DNA from: Bolinopsis microptera
Lineage: Eukaryota > Ctenophora > Tentaculata > Lobata > Bolinopsidae
Assembly: GCF_026151205.1 (NCBI RefSeq)
Contig: NC_087078.1
Coordinates: 720,175-784,174, forward strand
Reading direction: 5' to 3'
Length of the DNA: 64,000 nucleotides
Shown here: one piece after another, positions 1 to 12,232 of the stretch
Numbering within the stretch: position 1 is the first letter of the stretch
Layout of the letters: the number at the start of each line of letters is the position of its first letter
The notes under the pieces: model-generated
Seen by the model: only the letters and a program-made list of their open reading frames with translations
Database searches by the model: none
What the model was told of the DNA's origin: nothing
Made by a program: the position numbers and the translations under genes

Positions 1-300
1 CCTGCGTCAGATATCGCCTGCGTCAGATGTCGTCGCGTCAGATGTCGTCAGATGTCATCAGATGTCGCTAGATGGCGTCAGATAACGTCAGATGTCGCGG
101 CAATATATGACGCTAGATCAAGTTGACGCTAGATGTCGTCCCTAGAATTTTTATGAAAATAGCGCTATCTGTCGCCTGGCGGCAGTGCTGCGTGCCTATC
201 GTCATATAGCGTCATCTAGCGTCATCTATCATCATCTGGCGATATTTCACGCTAGATGACACTAGATGACTTCATATGTCGAATTTCAACTATCAGTAAA
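1..300. repeat. Degenerate short satellite with inverted halves
   Basis: The first ~130 bases are irregular copies of a GCGTCAGATGTC-like motif. Around 190-280 the related motif returns in the opposite sense (for example CATCTAGCGTC against GACGCTAGATG), so the block could fold back on itself. There is no coding potential. The array is cut by the window edge, so its full length is unknown. Confidence 0.6.
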
Positions 301-940
301 GGTCCGAATCATGTTGATGGGGTAAGCGGTAAAGAACGGTGAATAAAAAAGCGATTATAATCGCTAATAAGCGCTTTTCAATTCCATTCCAGCCGGTATT
401 AAAAAGAAGCGCTTATAAGCGCTTTTTTGTGCAACCACGTGTAGAACCATGTTGATAGGAAAAACGGTAAAAAGCGGTGGAAAAGATTGAAAAAGCGGTA
501 AAAAGCGGTAAAATAAAAAGCGACAATAAGCGACAAGGAGCGACAATTGGCGATAAAAAATCGCTTATAAGTGGTTTTCAAAAAAGCGCTCTGTAGTCGC
601 TCAGTAGGCGCTTTCAAAAAGGCTAAATTGCAGTCAACGTATAATCGCTTATTTATCGCTTATAAACGGCGCTTATAAGCGCTTTTCTGAGCGGCCGCTT
701 TTCCAGCGCTTATAATCGCTTTATTCTTGGAAAAATCGCTTTCGAAGCGATTTAATCGATTAGAAACGACCAAAAAGCGATTATAAGCGCTAAAAAAATA
801 AGGTAATCGCTTTTAAAAATATTTACAGCAATTATAATCGGTTATGAGCGCTTTTATTTGAATCAATTATAATCGCTATAAAAGCGATTATAAACAGCCT
901 AAACCGATTATAATCGCTAAATAAGCGCTCAGTAGGCGAC
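300..940. repeat. Cluster of degenerate 16-bp palindromes (AGCGMTTATAAKCGCT type)
   Basis: About 640 bases are packed with variants of a self-complementary word close to AGCGCTTATAAGCGCT, mixed with GGTAAAAAGCGG-like words. Spacing is irregular, so this is not a simple tandem repeat. Minus-strand reading frames that cross it are by-products of the repeats. A LINE 3' scrap follows directly. Its role is unknown. Confidence 0.6.
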
Positions 941-941
941 A

Positions 942-1133
942 ATGAGCGCTCATAGTAAAATTTTATTTATGGAAACTTGCCCTAGAATGAACTTGTTATC
1001 GGTTTTAAGAAGTGATTTAAGTAGTAGAAATTTGCAAATGGACAACTTGCATGAATTGAACGAAATTAGAGATATAGCTGCATGCAACAGATGTTGGGAA
1101 AATCTTTTTCAAGGGTACAGTTTACCGCATTAA
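942..1133 (+). pseudogene. Non-LTR retrotransposon (LINE) ORF2 C-terminal scrap
   Basis: The ~63-residue frame contains LLSVLRSDLSSRNLQMDN, which matches in pattern the extreme C-terminus of the LINE fragment at 38.6-39.05 kb (LLDVIRKDLTSRNL). It is followed by an A/T-rich tail with TAA-like repeats near 1175. It is 5'-truncated to the last few dozen codons, as expected for aborted target-primed reverse transcription, and is not functional. Confidence 0.6.
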
Positions 1134-1300
1134 GGTATTTTTAAGAATCATTTTTGTCGGTAAGATCCTGTTTTATAATAATAATAATATTTTAAAACTC
1201 TCAATAGGTTCATTAAAGAACCTGAATTTGCTACGTTGGCGTTGGTGGCAGCTCATGTAACATGATCGTATAACTTGGAAGTAGAAATCCCAGTCCATAT

Positions 1301-4300
1301 TCATCGTTTGCGGAGAAAAGGGCCCTGAGGTTTGGTAATATTACATTTTGTAGGTAACACAAGCGATTGCAAAATATGATGGATCGTCTGCAAATCTGTA
1401 CAGAGGAACTATCATTACTGAGTACAACAGATAATAGTACAGTCATTATATAAGTTTAATAAGTTAAAAAGGTAGCAATAAATAAAAGGTAGCAATAGCT
1501 ATAATGTAGCAATAACTAAAAGGTAGCACTAACTAAAAGGTAGCAATAACTAAAAGGTAGCAATAACTAAAAGGTAGCAATAACTAAAAGATAGCAATAA
1601 CTAAAAGGTAGCAATAACTTACAGGTAGCAATAACTTAAAGGTAGCAATAACTAAAAGGTAGCAATAACTAAAAGGTAGCAATAACTAAAAGGTAGCAAT
1701 AACTAAAAGGTAGCAATAACTAAAAGGTGCTAGAAGTAACTCCTACCAATCCAGTGGACCCAGTTGTCTCTGATAATCCTCCTAGTGCCTCTCCCGTGGA
1801 ACATGGCCCACAAGTTTACCCCAGCTCGTATGTAAGGAGTTATGTTCGGGAGCAACTTAATGTACTTCTGCTTTTTAACCCTCACAAAATGTGTCATTTC
1901 TGCAAAATAATGTTACTTTTTGTTTTTGAGTTAGATGGATGCAGACTAACGGGGCCTCTCAAGCCCATATTACAGCTTGAAACTGACATAAACAGAAAAG
2001 CTGTTGCCTGTTAAAGCTGCTACCAGCTGTGAGCTGCTAAAAGTACAGCTACTATGATAGTAAGTTATAAATGGTGACAACACCATGACAACTAAACCTG
2101 TAGTACTGTGAAATGTTAAATTTAACAATGTAAGTGTATTTATACAATGTAAGTGTATAATTTATACAATGTAAGTGTAATTATACACTTACCTTCACAG
2201 TACGCCATCAGACTGCCTATATCCAACTCTTCTTCTATTTTAAGAGGGTGATTCTTCTTCTTATTCTTCTGATTCCTCGTGATTCCTTTGTATAATTTGT
2301 TGATACCAATTGTAAACTTAAACTCCAGCATTTGCGCGAGTTCTTGCATTATTGCTCGCTGTATCTAGAGAATATAGAGGTGTTATAATCAATCTTAAAA
2401 TCAGAAAGATAACGATATAATATAGTTATTGTGTTATTGTAATGTATTATCAAAGGCCATTTGCAAAATACAACAATTGGGAAAATCATTATTAAGCATG
2501 TCACAAGGCACCAACAAGTTTGATGAGTGTTTATAGCCGTTTATTTCACACAGTACCACTACTACTAGTACTACTAGTACTACTACTAGTACTACTGGTA
2601 CTACTACTAGTACTACTGGTACTACTACTACTAGTACTAGTAGTACTAGTACTAGTAGTACTACTATCATTACTAGTAGTACTAGTACTACTACTAGTAC
2701 TACTACTAGCTCAAACAGCTCAGTATGGGTATATCCAGCTACAAACCTTGATATCAACTGTGCAGGAGTTTTCTGGAGCTATTAAAGTGCCATCTTCTTT
2801 CATCTTGAATCCGATAAGTTGAGCTTTCACTGGATCCTTTTTCTTTGTAGTCAACGAACTGTAAATTATGTAGTGTGAGAATTTAGTTTTAACTATAATG
2901 AAGGGGTGATAGTTCTAGTTTAGATAGCATGACTATCCTGAATATCGAGACCGTAATGTTCTAGTTCCAAACCTTGAAATGCTGCATTTATTAAGGAGGT
3001 AATTTTCTAATTCCAAACCTTGAAATGCTGTATTTATTAAGGACCACAGTTGGTTGTTTGCCCAACGGTGTCGCGTTAGCTCCAGTAGCAAAGGCACTTT
3101 TCCCAGCAGCAGCAGGGCTCTGATCGAACCTGCTCTTTCTTTGAAACATAGTGGGATCCAACTTCTGCGTGACTACTTTTGCTTTCTTAGGTAGTGGTCC
3201 ACATTGGGCAGCTTTAGTCTGCATTACAGAATCTTCCACCTGAAGAGGAAGAGTTTATTACATATCAAATATTTTTATATTTTTACGTCAATAATATACA
3301 GTGCAGTGTCTGCATACAAATCATAAACCAATTGATCTGCAATGACACAGAATTTATTTATATAGTAGTTGTTTCGTTAACTCTCAAACGCATTAAGGCA
3401 TAAGAAGTTGTTATGTGAGAGCTGAGTAAGCACCAATCATTGTTTTACCTCCATCGTTTCAGTTTTGTCTGCCGCCATAGCTGATAGCCGATCTTGTAGG
3501 CTTTCTGGTTTTGCTGGCAAAACTCAAATTAATTATCATTAATTATCATATAGTAGTGTATCAGTAATGAAACTAAATTTGTACCTAATTTTATATGCTG
3601 ACTGAATGAGCTGAGTAGCCACTAGCCAGGTACTTTTAAATTACGTAAAGTAAATTGGACTGTCACCTGGTGGTAAACTTACATAACCTCAAATACAATC
3701 ATTTGGATTGAATTGAATTTCAAAAGTAAATAGCTGGTTAGAACACTAGAACAGCTCCACAAATTATTGTTGCATCTGTATAACCAGAATCCACGATTTC
3801 AAGTTGGCATGCTTTAACAGTAGTGTAATAAATATTAAATACTTCTTATGTTTGATTAGCTGTGAGTAATTAACAGAGTAATTATGATCACTATATCATA
3901 GACGACTGGTAAAGTTATTGATCTTTTAAGGAATTCTTTTTTGTAAACAATACCTGTAACATTGGGAGCAGATGGAATCTGATTCTGTCCAAAACTGTGA
4001 TTCATTGAGGATTCCATAGTTTGAAGGTATCCATCTGAATTGTAAACTGTGACATATTGGCATAATTATTGAGGCAGTTTAGCTGTTTAGCTTTATAAAA
4101 AAGCCAAACAATAGCAACCTCAAGAAAAGGTGTTGAGTTATCCGAATTGGAATTAACCGAATATATTGATTAGAGATAAGAAGGTAGCTGGTTTGACTAA
4201 AATATCACTTTTAAAACCAAACAATAAGGGGGGGGGTCGCTACACATTTGAAAAATGTCACTGTTTTACACTTTTTAAGGCTATTTTACGACCCCCCTCC

Positions 4301-4791
4301 CCCCCCCCCCCCCCCCCCCCAACAACACCACTTACCTATGGCCATTTCAGTTCCGTCAATGCCTCCTACTTGCTCATCCCTTTGCCTTTTTGTTCCCATT
4401 TCATTCTGGTTAATACAGAATTGCTGAGGTCCATCTTGAGTTATTGTATTGGTCCCATATCCAAACATTTGGGCCCCGAACTGTGGTGCAGATGGCGCAC
4501 CATATGGAAGCTGTCCAGGGATGAAATTTTGGGACAAACTAGGAGGATTCAAATGAGGAATGCCAGTCTGAAATTAATAATTCTAGAGTGAGCAATGAGT
4601 TCACAACTTGCAGAGAAATCACAAAATATATGTATCTATTTGGTAAATAGAAATTGCTTGAAAATAAAAAGTAAACAATTTACTACTAAAATAAATCTTC
4701 TTACCGGAACCACTGAGTTGGGTTGGATATTTCCAAGTTCAGCTGGATTAGGAGGATAAGGATTATAGCACGAGTTCCATTCACCAGACAT
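1301..4791 (-). CDS. Unrecognised eight-exon gene, ~354 aa, P/Q/N-rich N-terminus
   Basis: Exons inferred by splice sites and phase: 4791-4705, 4567-4336, 4034-3954, 3513-3449, 3239-3019, 2858-2747, 2364-2193, 1395-1301. All phases join, giving 1065 nt and a TGA stop. The ATG at 4791 begins MSGEWNSCYNPYPPNP; an in-frame ATG upstream (4827) is possible. The N-terminal ~110 residues are rich in P, Q, N and G, followed by a basic, nuclear-signal-like PLPKKAKVV. The C-terminal half looks folded, with DPVKAQLIGFKMKEDGTL and then IMQELAQMLEFKFTIGINKL. I do not recognise the family, and a nuclear role is only a guess. The last exon (1395-1301) rests on phase and splice signals alone. The donor of exon 3239-3019 is tandemly duplicated. 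Confidence 0.65.
1468..1726. repeat. 17-bp tandem array (AGGTAGCAATAACTAAA)
   Basis: About 15 near-identical 17-bp copies lie in what I model as the last intron of the minus-strand gene. On the + strand each unit carries AAAAG|GTAGC, an AG|GT junction. The array ends exactly at the AG before the open stretch at 1727. Confidence 0.9.
1727..1831 (+). other. Possible plus-strand coding exon, antisense to an intron
   Basis: The 105-base stretch is open, starts right after an AG and ends at TAT|GTAAGG, a good donor. It encodes a P/V/S-rich peptide (VLEVTPTNPVDPVVSDNPPS...). No other exon of such a gene was found, and it lies inside the last intron of the minus-strand gene. It may be chance. Confidence 0.2.
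2556..2709. repeat. (TAC/AGT)n microsatellite
   Basis: ACTACTAGT-type trinucleotide repeat in an intron of the minus-strand gene (between exons 2858-2747 and 2364-2193). Long V/L-rich frames on both strands are artefacts of the repeat. Confidence 0.95.
2955..3045 (-). repeat. Two-copy duplication of an exon end plus donor
   Basis: Read on the minus strand, the end of exon 3239-3019 (CCTTAATAAATACAGC..) with its donor CAAG|GTTTGGAA is followed ~50 bases downstream by a second near-identical copy. This gives two potential donors in series. Confidence 0.75.
4292..4320. repeat. Poly(C) tract
   Basis: A near-pure C run lies just inside the intron after exon 4567-4336. On the coding (minus) strand it is poly(G), close to the donor. 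Confidence 0.9.
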
Positions 4792-5102
4792 ATAGATTGA
4801 CCTGTAGATACAAGATTTATCAGTCAATTGAAGCCTGATAGAGGAACTTAGAAGTTACAACACATCACACAATAAATCAAACAGTTGAAAGATTGTGTCG
4901 ACACTCCTAGATCATATGAATGCTCAGGGAGTGTTTGTTGGATGGAGGCCAGAACTCAAGAAAACAACGATTTCAAGATAGCATACTGCTTGTTTTAAAA
5001 TCATAAGCTACAGCCTACAAAACACCAGTTTTCCCGCATCAATGAACATCTTATTTACTGCAAACTTCACTCCAGGATCCCAAATTAGCCTGGAGATTCA
5101 GT

Positions 5103-5674
5103 CAGAGGCGGCTCGTGGGAGCTGGCTGGCAGTTTTGTTGGGGGTCCAATCGATGGACTGGGGGGAGGGGGGCTGATCCCTCCAAACTACCGATTACATT
5201 ACACACAGGGCCTTGTAAATGTAATGTGTAACACTTTACAGGCGACAGCAAACAAAAACAAAAACTTATGACATGGGTGAAACAGGACACCACACGTGTA
5301 CGATCTCAGCTGCGTAGTATCATATAGCAGTCAAATTGCAAAGGGTCCTGGACCCCCAAATCGAGGCAAATCATAATAGATTACCTGTAGTGGGATGCGC
5401 ACGATGTGCTTTGTAACGTTTACAATTAACTATGTGTTAAAACTGCGCGGCTGAGTAGTCCAGAGGTAGGATTGGACTCCCTACAACACAAAATTTCACG
5501 AAGATCATGCAAGCACTTACATTAAAACGTATGATAGTAAATGAAGACCTTTATATTGCGATTTGTTATTTCCTAACACTATTACTAATTACTATTTCTA
5601 TTTTAAGCACCAGCCACCGGATAATAATTTTAAGGCGTCCACGGACGCCTGGACGCCCTCAATAGCCGCCTCTG
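5103..5674. mobile_element. Non-autonomous hAT-type MITE with 8-bp target duplication
   Basis: The element starts CAGAGGCGGCTCGTGG and ends AGCCGCCTCTG, giving an 11-bp terminal inverted repeat. It is flanked by identical 8-bp direct repeats GATTCAGT (5095-5102 and 5675-5682). An 8-bp target duplication and CAG...CTG ends are hallmarks of the hAT superfamily. The 572-bp interior has no transposase, so it would need one supplied in trans. The intact duplication suggests it is not very old. Confidence 0.85.
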
Positions 5675-5756
5675 GATTCAGTCAAGGCTTCACCTTATAT
5701 TGGGGTTACTGATAAACTTTTAGGATGTAAAGAAAAGCTAAGTAATTATCAAAATA

Positions 5757-6215
5757 GTGCATTCGACAAAGAATAACTCTAGTTGCTGGGGAATGCCTAA
5801 ATCGTACTGGGACAAAATAGATGCATGTCATCGTAACCACCTCAGAAAGATCATGAATGTCAGCTGGCCACGCAGTATGATGTCCAAAGATACCCTCTAC
5901 AAACAGAGTAATTCTACCCCTATGTCTGAGCGTGCTGAGTTATCTAGGTGGAAGATGCTAGGACACATACTGAGGAGCAATGAAAGATCACCAGCTCAAG
6001 CTGCGCTGTGTTTTGCTGTCGAGATGTGTAGTGAAGTTGGTAGACTTGGGGCTCACTGCAGACGTAACCTCCTACACCACCTGAAGGTTGACCTCTGGAA
6101 GCGTTTCATCTTGCTTGAGTCGTATGATGATATTCTTCATTTGAGAGAACTTGCTAGTGACCGTGGTTATTGGAGTAAATTGTTCGACTTTATACTTGAG
6201 TACAAGTCAATTTGA
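5757..6215 (+). pseudogene. 5'-truncated LINE ORF2, C-terminal region
   Basis: An open frame of ~150 residues with CHRNHLRKIMNVSWPRS and RWKMLGHILR matches the post-reverse-transcriptase C-terminal domain of non-LTR retrotransposon ORF2. The same landmarks occur in the copy at 38.6 kb (HRKHLRRILNIRWP, RWRMLGHILRG). No RT catalytic motif is present upstream, so this is a truncated, inactive insertion. Confidence 0.8.
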
Positions 6216-7540
6216 CAAAGGATCACATTTCGGTTCTAAATTATTTTAGGATTGTTGACATTTGTAAGATTGACATGTTTGATAATAATTCGACAAAGAG
6301 TAACTTCGAAAAAACTTTTAAAATGAGCTCATTGAATGTTTCAAAATGAACACAACCCCTTTCATTAATTTTGATTCTCCAATTTCTGTCAAATCCAAAT
6401 AAAACATACGATAAAAACGATGGGAATAAGTATGGATAAAGACTCCATATCAATGAAGATACATAAAATTATACATCGAAACAATAATGTTCTACTTGGT
6501 CACGAAGGGAAACATGACACACACAATAAAAGGGAGAGGAAAACACACATTATGAAGGGAAGGAAAACGAACAATATTAGGCTAGAAATAATAATAAAAT
6601 AGAGGCAAAACTGCAAAAGAAGTTTTCAAATGCAAAGATATCACTAAGTGTATATTAAGGTATTCGTATGAAAATATTACAGAATTTGCCTCAGCGCTCG
6701 ATTTTCATACTATGATGCAAATTGGCAAAAATATGCGCGGCGCGCCTAAAATGTTTTCATTTTAAAACAATTTTAGACATTACCAGATACTGTACTAAGG
6801 AGTCGTTTGCATAATACGTTATCCATTGAGGGAGATGTGGTTTCCAAATGATTACGCTAGTGTAATTCTGTGACAATAGCTTTGTGTAAATTTTAACGGG
6901 TGATACTCGTAAAATATTTGTTCCATATATTGGAACAGGACAGGACAGGACAGGACCGTCGACGAGTCCAACTCGGCGCGCGTCCTGGTAGGTTGTAAAC
7001 CTACAATGTAAATTGTAAAACTGATAATACGAATGAAGAAATAAAAGTTGTAATGCAATGCACTACTGGACCAAGCCACTAGATTGGCATAATGCACCAT
7101 TGAACCTTACCGAGATGTGAAGGATTAATATCGTGAATCAATAGGATAAAAGTTTTTATGATATTTATTTAAAATATCACCAAAAGTGAAGTCCGCGCGA
7201 AAATTTTTTTATATTTTGAAAATTTTTTAATTTTTACCCTAAATTTTGATTTAAACTATTTTGTGCCATTGCACACTGATCGCACATTCTCCCAACTAGA
7301 GCATTGCAAATGACAATCAATGCACTGGCTCTAAATTTATAGCTAATTCTGCTATTTTAACTGCACAAGTACTACTTTTAAACCCTTTTTCTCCTTTAAA
7401 GGCAATAATGGCTGTTCTCAATGAGTGAAATCTTATTCTTTTCCTGATAAATGTTGTCGCCTCACTATGTCTTTGACCTGATTTTCTAGCTAAGTTTTTG
7501 AAGAAAGTATTATCTTTCATTCTCATTCCACAGCTGAGGG
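6216..7540. other. No gene seen; contains one dispersed-repeat block
   Basis: AT-rich sequence without a convincing exon. Positions ~6958-7004 (GTCCAACTCGGCGCGCGTCC... then GGTTGTAAACC) are almost identical to 37731-37771, so they belong to a dispersed repeat that also contributes to the TIR element at 37-38.1 kb. Confidence 0.6.
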
Positions 7541-7549
7541 TTGACAAAA

Positions 7550-9260
7550 GTCTCGGATTCCAACGCTCATGTGGATGGTTTGGGCTTCCCCAAGGCTCTG
7601 TCCTTGCACCTCTGAGCTATTTATCCTCTACATCTTGGATATGTTATGTAAGGACCAGCTTCCACTGGAATGCAGCTTGTTTTACTTAGTCTCCCACATA
7701 AATCCTATATGTGCTCACCGAATAATGCAGCTGATGTGCAAATACCTTCATGTCTGGTGCAGTAAATTGAAACTAATCCCGAACTGTGATAAAAACAAGA
7801 CAGAGTGTATAATGATCGCACCAACATCCTCACCTGCACCTGTACCTGATGTCACAACCTTAATAGACCTTTCATTGTCGGCAATAGACCCATAATATAT
7901 ACATGTCAATCAACTGTTCTTGGACTAAGCATCTACCACAAGCTTACGTTCAAGGGTCACGCAAATTTCAAACTCAAACAATGCTGGTTTGCCTTTCACA
8001 GGATCACCCAAAACTCCATCCGCCCCAGAGGTCTGAATGCAAGCTCACTCAGAATGCTCTTCAGAACAGTAGTACTCACAAAACTTCTATATGCTGCTCC
8101 TATGTGGCTGAAAGATAACCTCATTACTTTCAAATACTTTTATGCCAGGGTCCTTTTGAAGATAAGCGGGGCCGCTCACCATCCTCCCGAAGATTTGACC
8201 TCTGTCGCGCTTGGGATTCCACCCAAAGAATATGATTTCTAATTGTATTGTAAATGACTTTCATTTTTGGAATGTTTCGAAAGAAGTTTTTACAAGAATT
8301 GAAGGTACCAGTTATATCAGTAATAAGGAAAAACACAATGATTATCTGTGGTTTCATCCTTATGTAGCAAAGAAACGTTTTATAAATCTTTACTCCACTG
8401 GGAAGTATGAATAAATTAAATTTTGTTTTTATTCATGATTAATATTTGATAAATTATTACTTTTAAATTTGATGGAGAAATAGTTACTGTATATTTTTCC
8501 ATATAGTGCGATGATACTTTGTAGACATTAGTGATGATGTTATGTCATAATTTTGACTTTACTTTACTTTACTTTACCCCTTGTAATATCCTACAAGATG
8601 GTCACTATAAAATTCATAATAAAAGCAAGTGACCCACTTATGCAAGGACTCATCTTCCAGCTAGAGGAGGCAAAGGCCCACCGATACCAGCACCATATTG
8701 ACAAGATACGTAAGTTTCTAATGTGGACAACTGGGTCCAACAAACTGAACAGAAGCAAAATAGACCTTCTGACTAGTTTCCAGAACAATGTTGTCAGCTA
8801 CTCAAAAGAAGAAATAACTCGCTTCATGGACTTTACTTGGAATAAACATCTCCTGCTGAACCCAAAAATAAATCAGAATGAGGGTCAGATACTGGATAAC
8901 ACTGATGAAAGGAGCAAAAAGTTCTTTCCTCGCTACTCAAGCAGAAGCACAGACACCAAGGTTATGTCTCTCTTATACGGCCATGACATCACCTTTGTAG
9001 CCTTCCAGGCAAGGTTGGCCAGCAACTGCGACCTTCAGTGTCCAAATTGTCAGGTATACAAATTTAAATTTTGTTTTACTTTTTAAAAATTTTGTTTTAC
9101 TTATCGGAAAACAATTACTAGAGCAGCTTCTCCTGTCCACTGTGCAGCTGTTCCTACAGGGAAACCCTGCAGGAGCATTGCTCTAGTGACCAACCATGCT
9201 GGTCTATCTTAAGAGATGATAGTGATAACAGCATCACTGCCTTCTGCTCTCTAGCACAAG
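7550..9260 (+). pseudogene. Decayed LINE: reverse transcriptase to C-terminal zinc motif
   Basis: Several broken plus-strand frames read in order along a LINE ORF2. The RT box LPQGSVLAP is near 7590. A thumb-like KLKLIPNCDKNKTECIMI follows near 7770, then LLKISGAAHHPPEDLTSVAL near 8160. A ~150-residue frame at 8585-9086 is followed by cysteine pairs (CPNC near 9040, CPLC near 9130) with downstream H and C. The frames are separated by shifts and a stop, and the FADD active-site box is not recovered, so it is inactive. The sequence type differs from the LINE fragments at 5.8 and 38.6 kb. Confidence 0.7.
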
Positions 9261-12232
9261 AAAACAACAATTTCAAGAAAACAACAATTTTATTTAGTAT
9301 CAGTTAAAGCAGACAAAAACATATTTTATATATATAACTAGTGCAAACTTTAGACCATATATCTTAGGGGACTTGGAGTAGCAAGAGAGTGACCAGAAAG
9401 TATATGTATACTTTTACCAAAAATACGTCGAAATGAATCCAGGGTGATACAGGATCTGAGAGTGCAGACCATAAAGTTTACGCACCCACCCTTGCCTCCT
9501 GAATTCTTGGTTGGAAAGACAATTATGCAAAATTGGTCGTTTATACTCCAAGTCCCTTTGTTAATAGAAGTAGTATTATTTATGTCTGGAGTTAGCTTCA
9601 TTCAATAATAACAATATCAACATAATCAATATTAATATCAATATCAGACTAAACTATCAAATATATAAATTATCAAATATCAATTATTAATTCACTCTGA
9701 TTAAAAAGTTATAAATTAGGATATCTAATATTTAAGAATTACAACTATAAGTTGTTAAAAACGCCCAAAATAGATCTGAGATATTTTCAGTCTGTAGTAC
9801 AATAATGATAGCAATAGTTTAAATTATGTTATGTGCCGCTGCAATTAGATTAAATTACTGTAACTTAAAATTGTTTGGAGTCCAAGTCTCTTTTAAGTCA
9901 GCAGCCTGTGATTGTATTAATAGTGCTTTCGTTCTCAATTTTATCAAGTTAATGGAAGTTTCTAGACAATTGCTTGAAGTTAAAATTTTTTTATGAACAG
10001 TGTTCACAAATTGCCATTGGTGAACTATCATAAAGATGATTATTATAGTGCTCATCTCCTTGTGACATTTATTCTCCTTCAGCCTCTACTACTCACTCTA
10101 CTGCCTCATCTTCTGGACGTCCTTATCTTTAGTTTAGTTGAGGATTCTTAACACCCACTTTCAAGTCGAGTACTTTCGACCCACTTAGTTCATATGCCTT
10201 GCAAACTTACAGCACGGTATTTATAATGGTCTAACTTCCTAATACTCGCCAAAGATGGTTCCTCTAGTCAATCGTAGGAGAAAAGAAAGCTTAACAACAA
10301 ATTAGGTGGCTGCATTTTGTTTTGATTTTATAAGGTCCTAGAATTTATCCCTATTGTCTTAAAGTTTTAAGAGAACTCTCCTTAAATTATTTTAATGCAG
10401 TCACTCAGATAAGTTTTATACCAGGACACTTCAACAAAGACTCATACTCTGCCCACAATAAGGGGCCATAATTGTTTCAATAATGTAACTGTATAGAATT
10501 ATTATTATTATTATATTTATTTTGGTTAGAAACGACATCTGGGTCCCTACCCTCGCACAAGATTATTTCAATTTTCTTGTTGTGTTCCACAACTGTGTTC
10601 CACAACTTGTGTTGTTGATAGGACTATTGTTGTAAATGTTTCATGTTCAAGATACACTTATACTACGATTTACCACACAGTTTGGGGGAAAGAATACAGT
10701 AAATCGGGGTATGTTGTAAATTGGGGTATTGTTTGTTCACATTATGTATGCTAACTTCTAAACCCCATTTGGGGAAAAATGGCTGGGGTTAATTGGGGCT
10801 TGAGGTAAGTTGAAAAAATATTCGGAGCTAAGATGCAACTTATAAATCTGATTAATATATAGCGCAAGCAGGCAACAAAAACTTGGATGCCAATAGGAGC
10901 GGGGCAGTGGGTTACGCATAATTTGTGTACAAGCTGGCTGATTGCTCATGCATTACTTTTTGAATAGATTCACAGCTTATAATATGCACTTTTCAAGATA
11001 AATACTGTTTTTCAACTTGCATGTTTACCTTCCGAAAAATGGGTTGCATTCGAAACTGAAGGATATTGCTATTTAGGGGCCACATCACTTAAATGTGAAG
11101 TGTCCCTCATTTTGATATAGAATTTTAGGTATTTCTAACATTCTATATCAACTTTAATGTAGAATGGAAGGGGGGCTGTACCCCAAACATTATATCTTGT
11201 GAACTGAAAATTGACGTTTTTTAAAGCAATCCTGGCAATGAAACTTATGGGGTGTAAGTGAGAGGAATTTGTATCATTGATCTCAGCAATTCAAGTTATT
11301 GTTCATACAACAGAAAAGAAAATACAACCTAAACCTTGGTTTAATCAAAACTTAATTTTAGCCTGTCTGATAAGAGATAAAAGATAACAACAGATGACTG
11401 CTGAAGGTATGTCTTTTACAATTTATCTTTTTCTCGCTGTTTGATTAGGGAAACGATTCTGGCTTGGACTGGAGGGATGGTTTTTTATGCATTTCTTCCT
11501 GTATTTAACGTGTGTGAAATCCAAGAACAATTTAAAATTTTCTTGAAGTTACAAAAATTAAAATTCTACCTCTACAAAAAATTGCAACTTTAAATAAATA
11601 TTTCGTTTACAACATTGGGGAGACCTTCAGGACATGAAAATGTTGTGATTCCTTAGGTTTCAGTTATACAATTTCAAACACAGGGAAATATTTTTCTATG
11701 TTCCATAAGAACGTGTCCTTTTCACATTAACCTTTGAACAATTTAAATAGCAACTTAGTTCTGATGCCTTACTTAATGAGATCATTAGCGTTCCCGTTGC
11801 AAACACCACTTCGTCCTTTCTATCCACACTGGCATTATATTGCTGGGGTGGACGCTAAGGTACGAACACTACGAGAAGAAACTGATATAAATTGAAGTTA
11901 GAGCCATCCATTCGATTCAGCGACAATTTCAACAAATTATACTACTGTTAATTTACTGCCCTTACCAAATGCTACCTCTAAGAGCTGTCTGGGCTCAAAG
12001 TATCTAAACCCTTTTCTGCTAAATATTGTAACTGACTTCAAGAATACTGGCTGGGCCATGTTTCTGTCACAGTCAATAATTAATCACCTGCTAGCAGTGA
12101 TAAATCAGATCTCTGAACAACTTTCACTATCTTACTTCTTTACTAGTGTCCAAGTCTTTTGGTATTTTTAGTTAATCAGCTTGATGAACTACAAATTTAT
12201 ACGATTTATTGTTAGCTAGGTAAAAATAACTA
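9261..12232. other. Intergenic, no gene recognised
   Basis: AT-rich sequence with an (ATT)n run near 10500. Between ~9364 and 9557 a GGGACTTGGAGTA word recurs inverted, a weak MITE-like sign. The otubain promoter and any 5' non-coding exon must lie in its right part, but I see no definite signal. Confidence 0.5.

Noticed and set aside
364-617. Two overlapping minus-strand frames
   Set aside because: They run through the palindrome cluster, with biased F/R/Y composition dictated by the repeat.
2434-2822. Val/Leu-rich frames on both strands
   Set aside because: Direct translation of the (TAC/AGT)n microsatellite. On the minus strand only 2858-2747 is modelled as an exon.
6955-7010. tRNA-like block (GGTAGG...AACCTAC near CGCG)
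   Set aside because: The cloverleaf cannot be completed, with no proper acceptor stem or T-loop. The same block recurs at 37.7 kb as part of a dispersed repeat.
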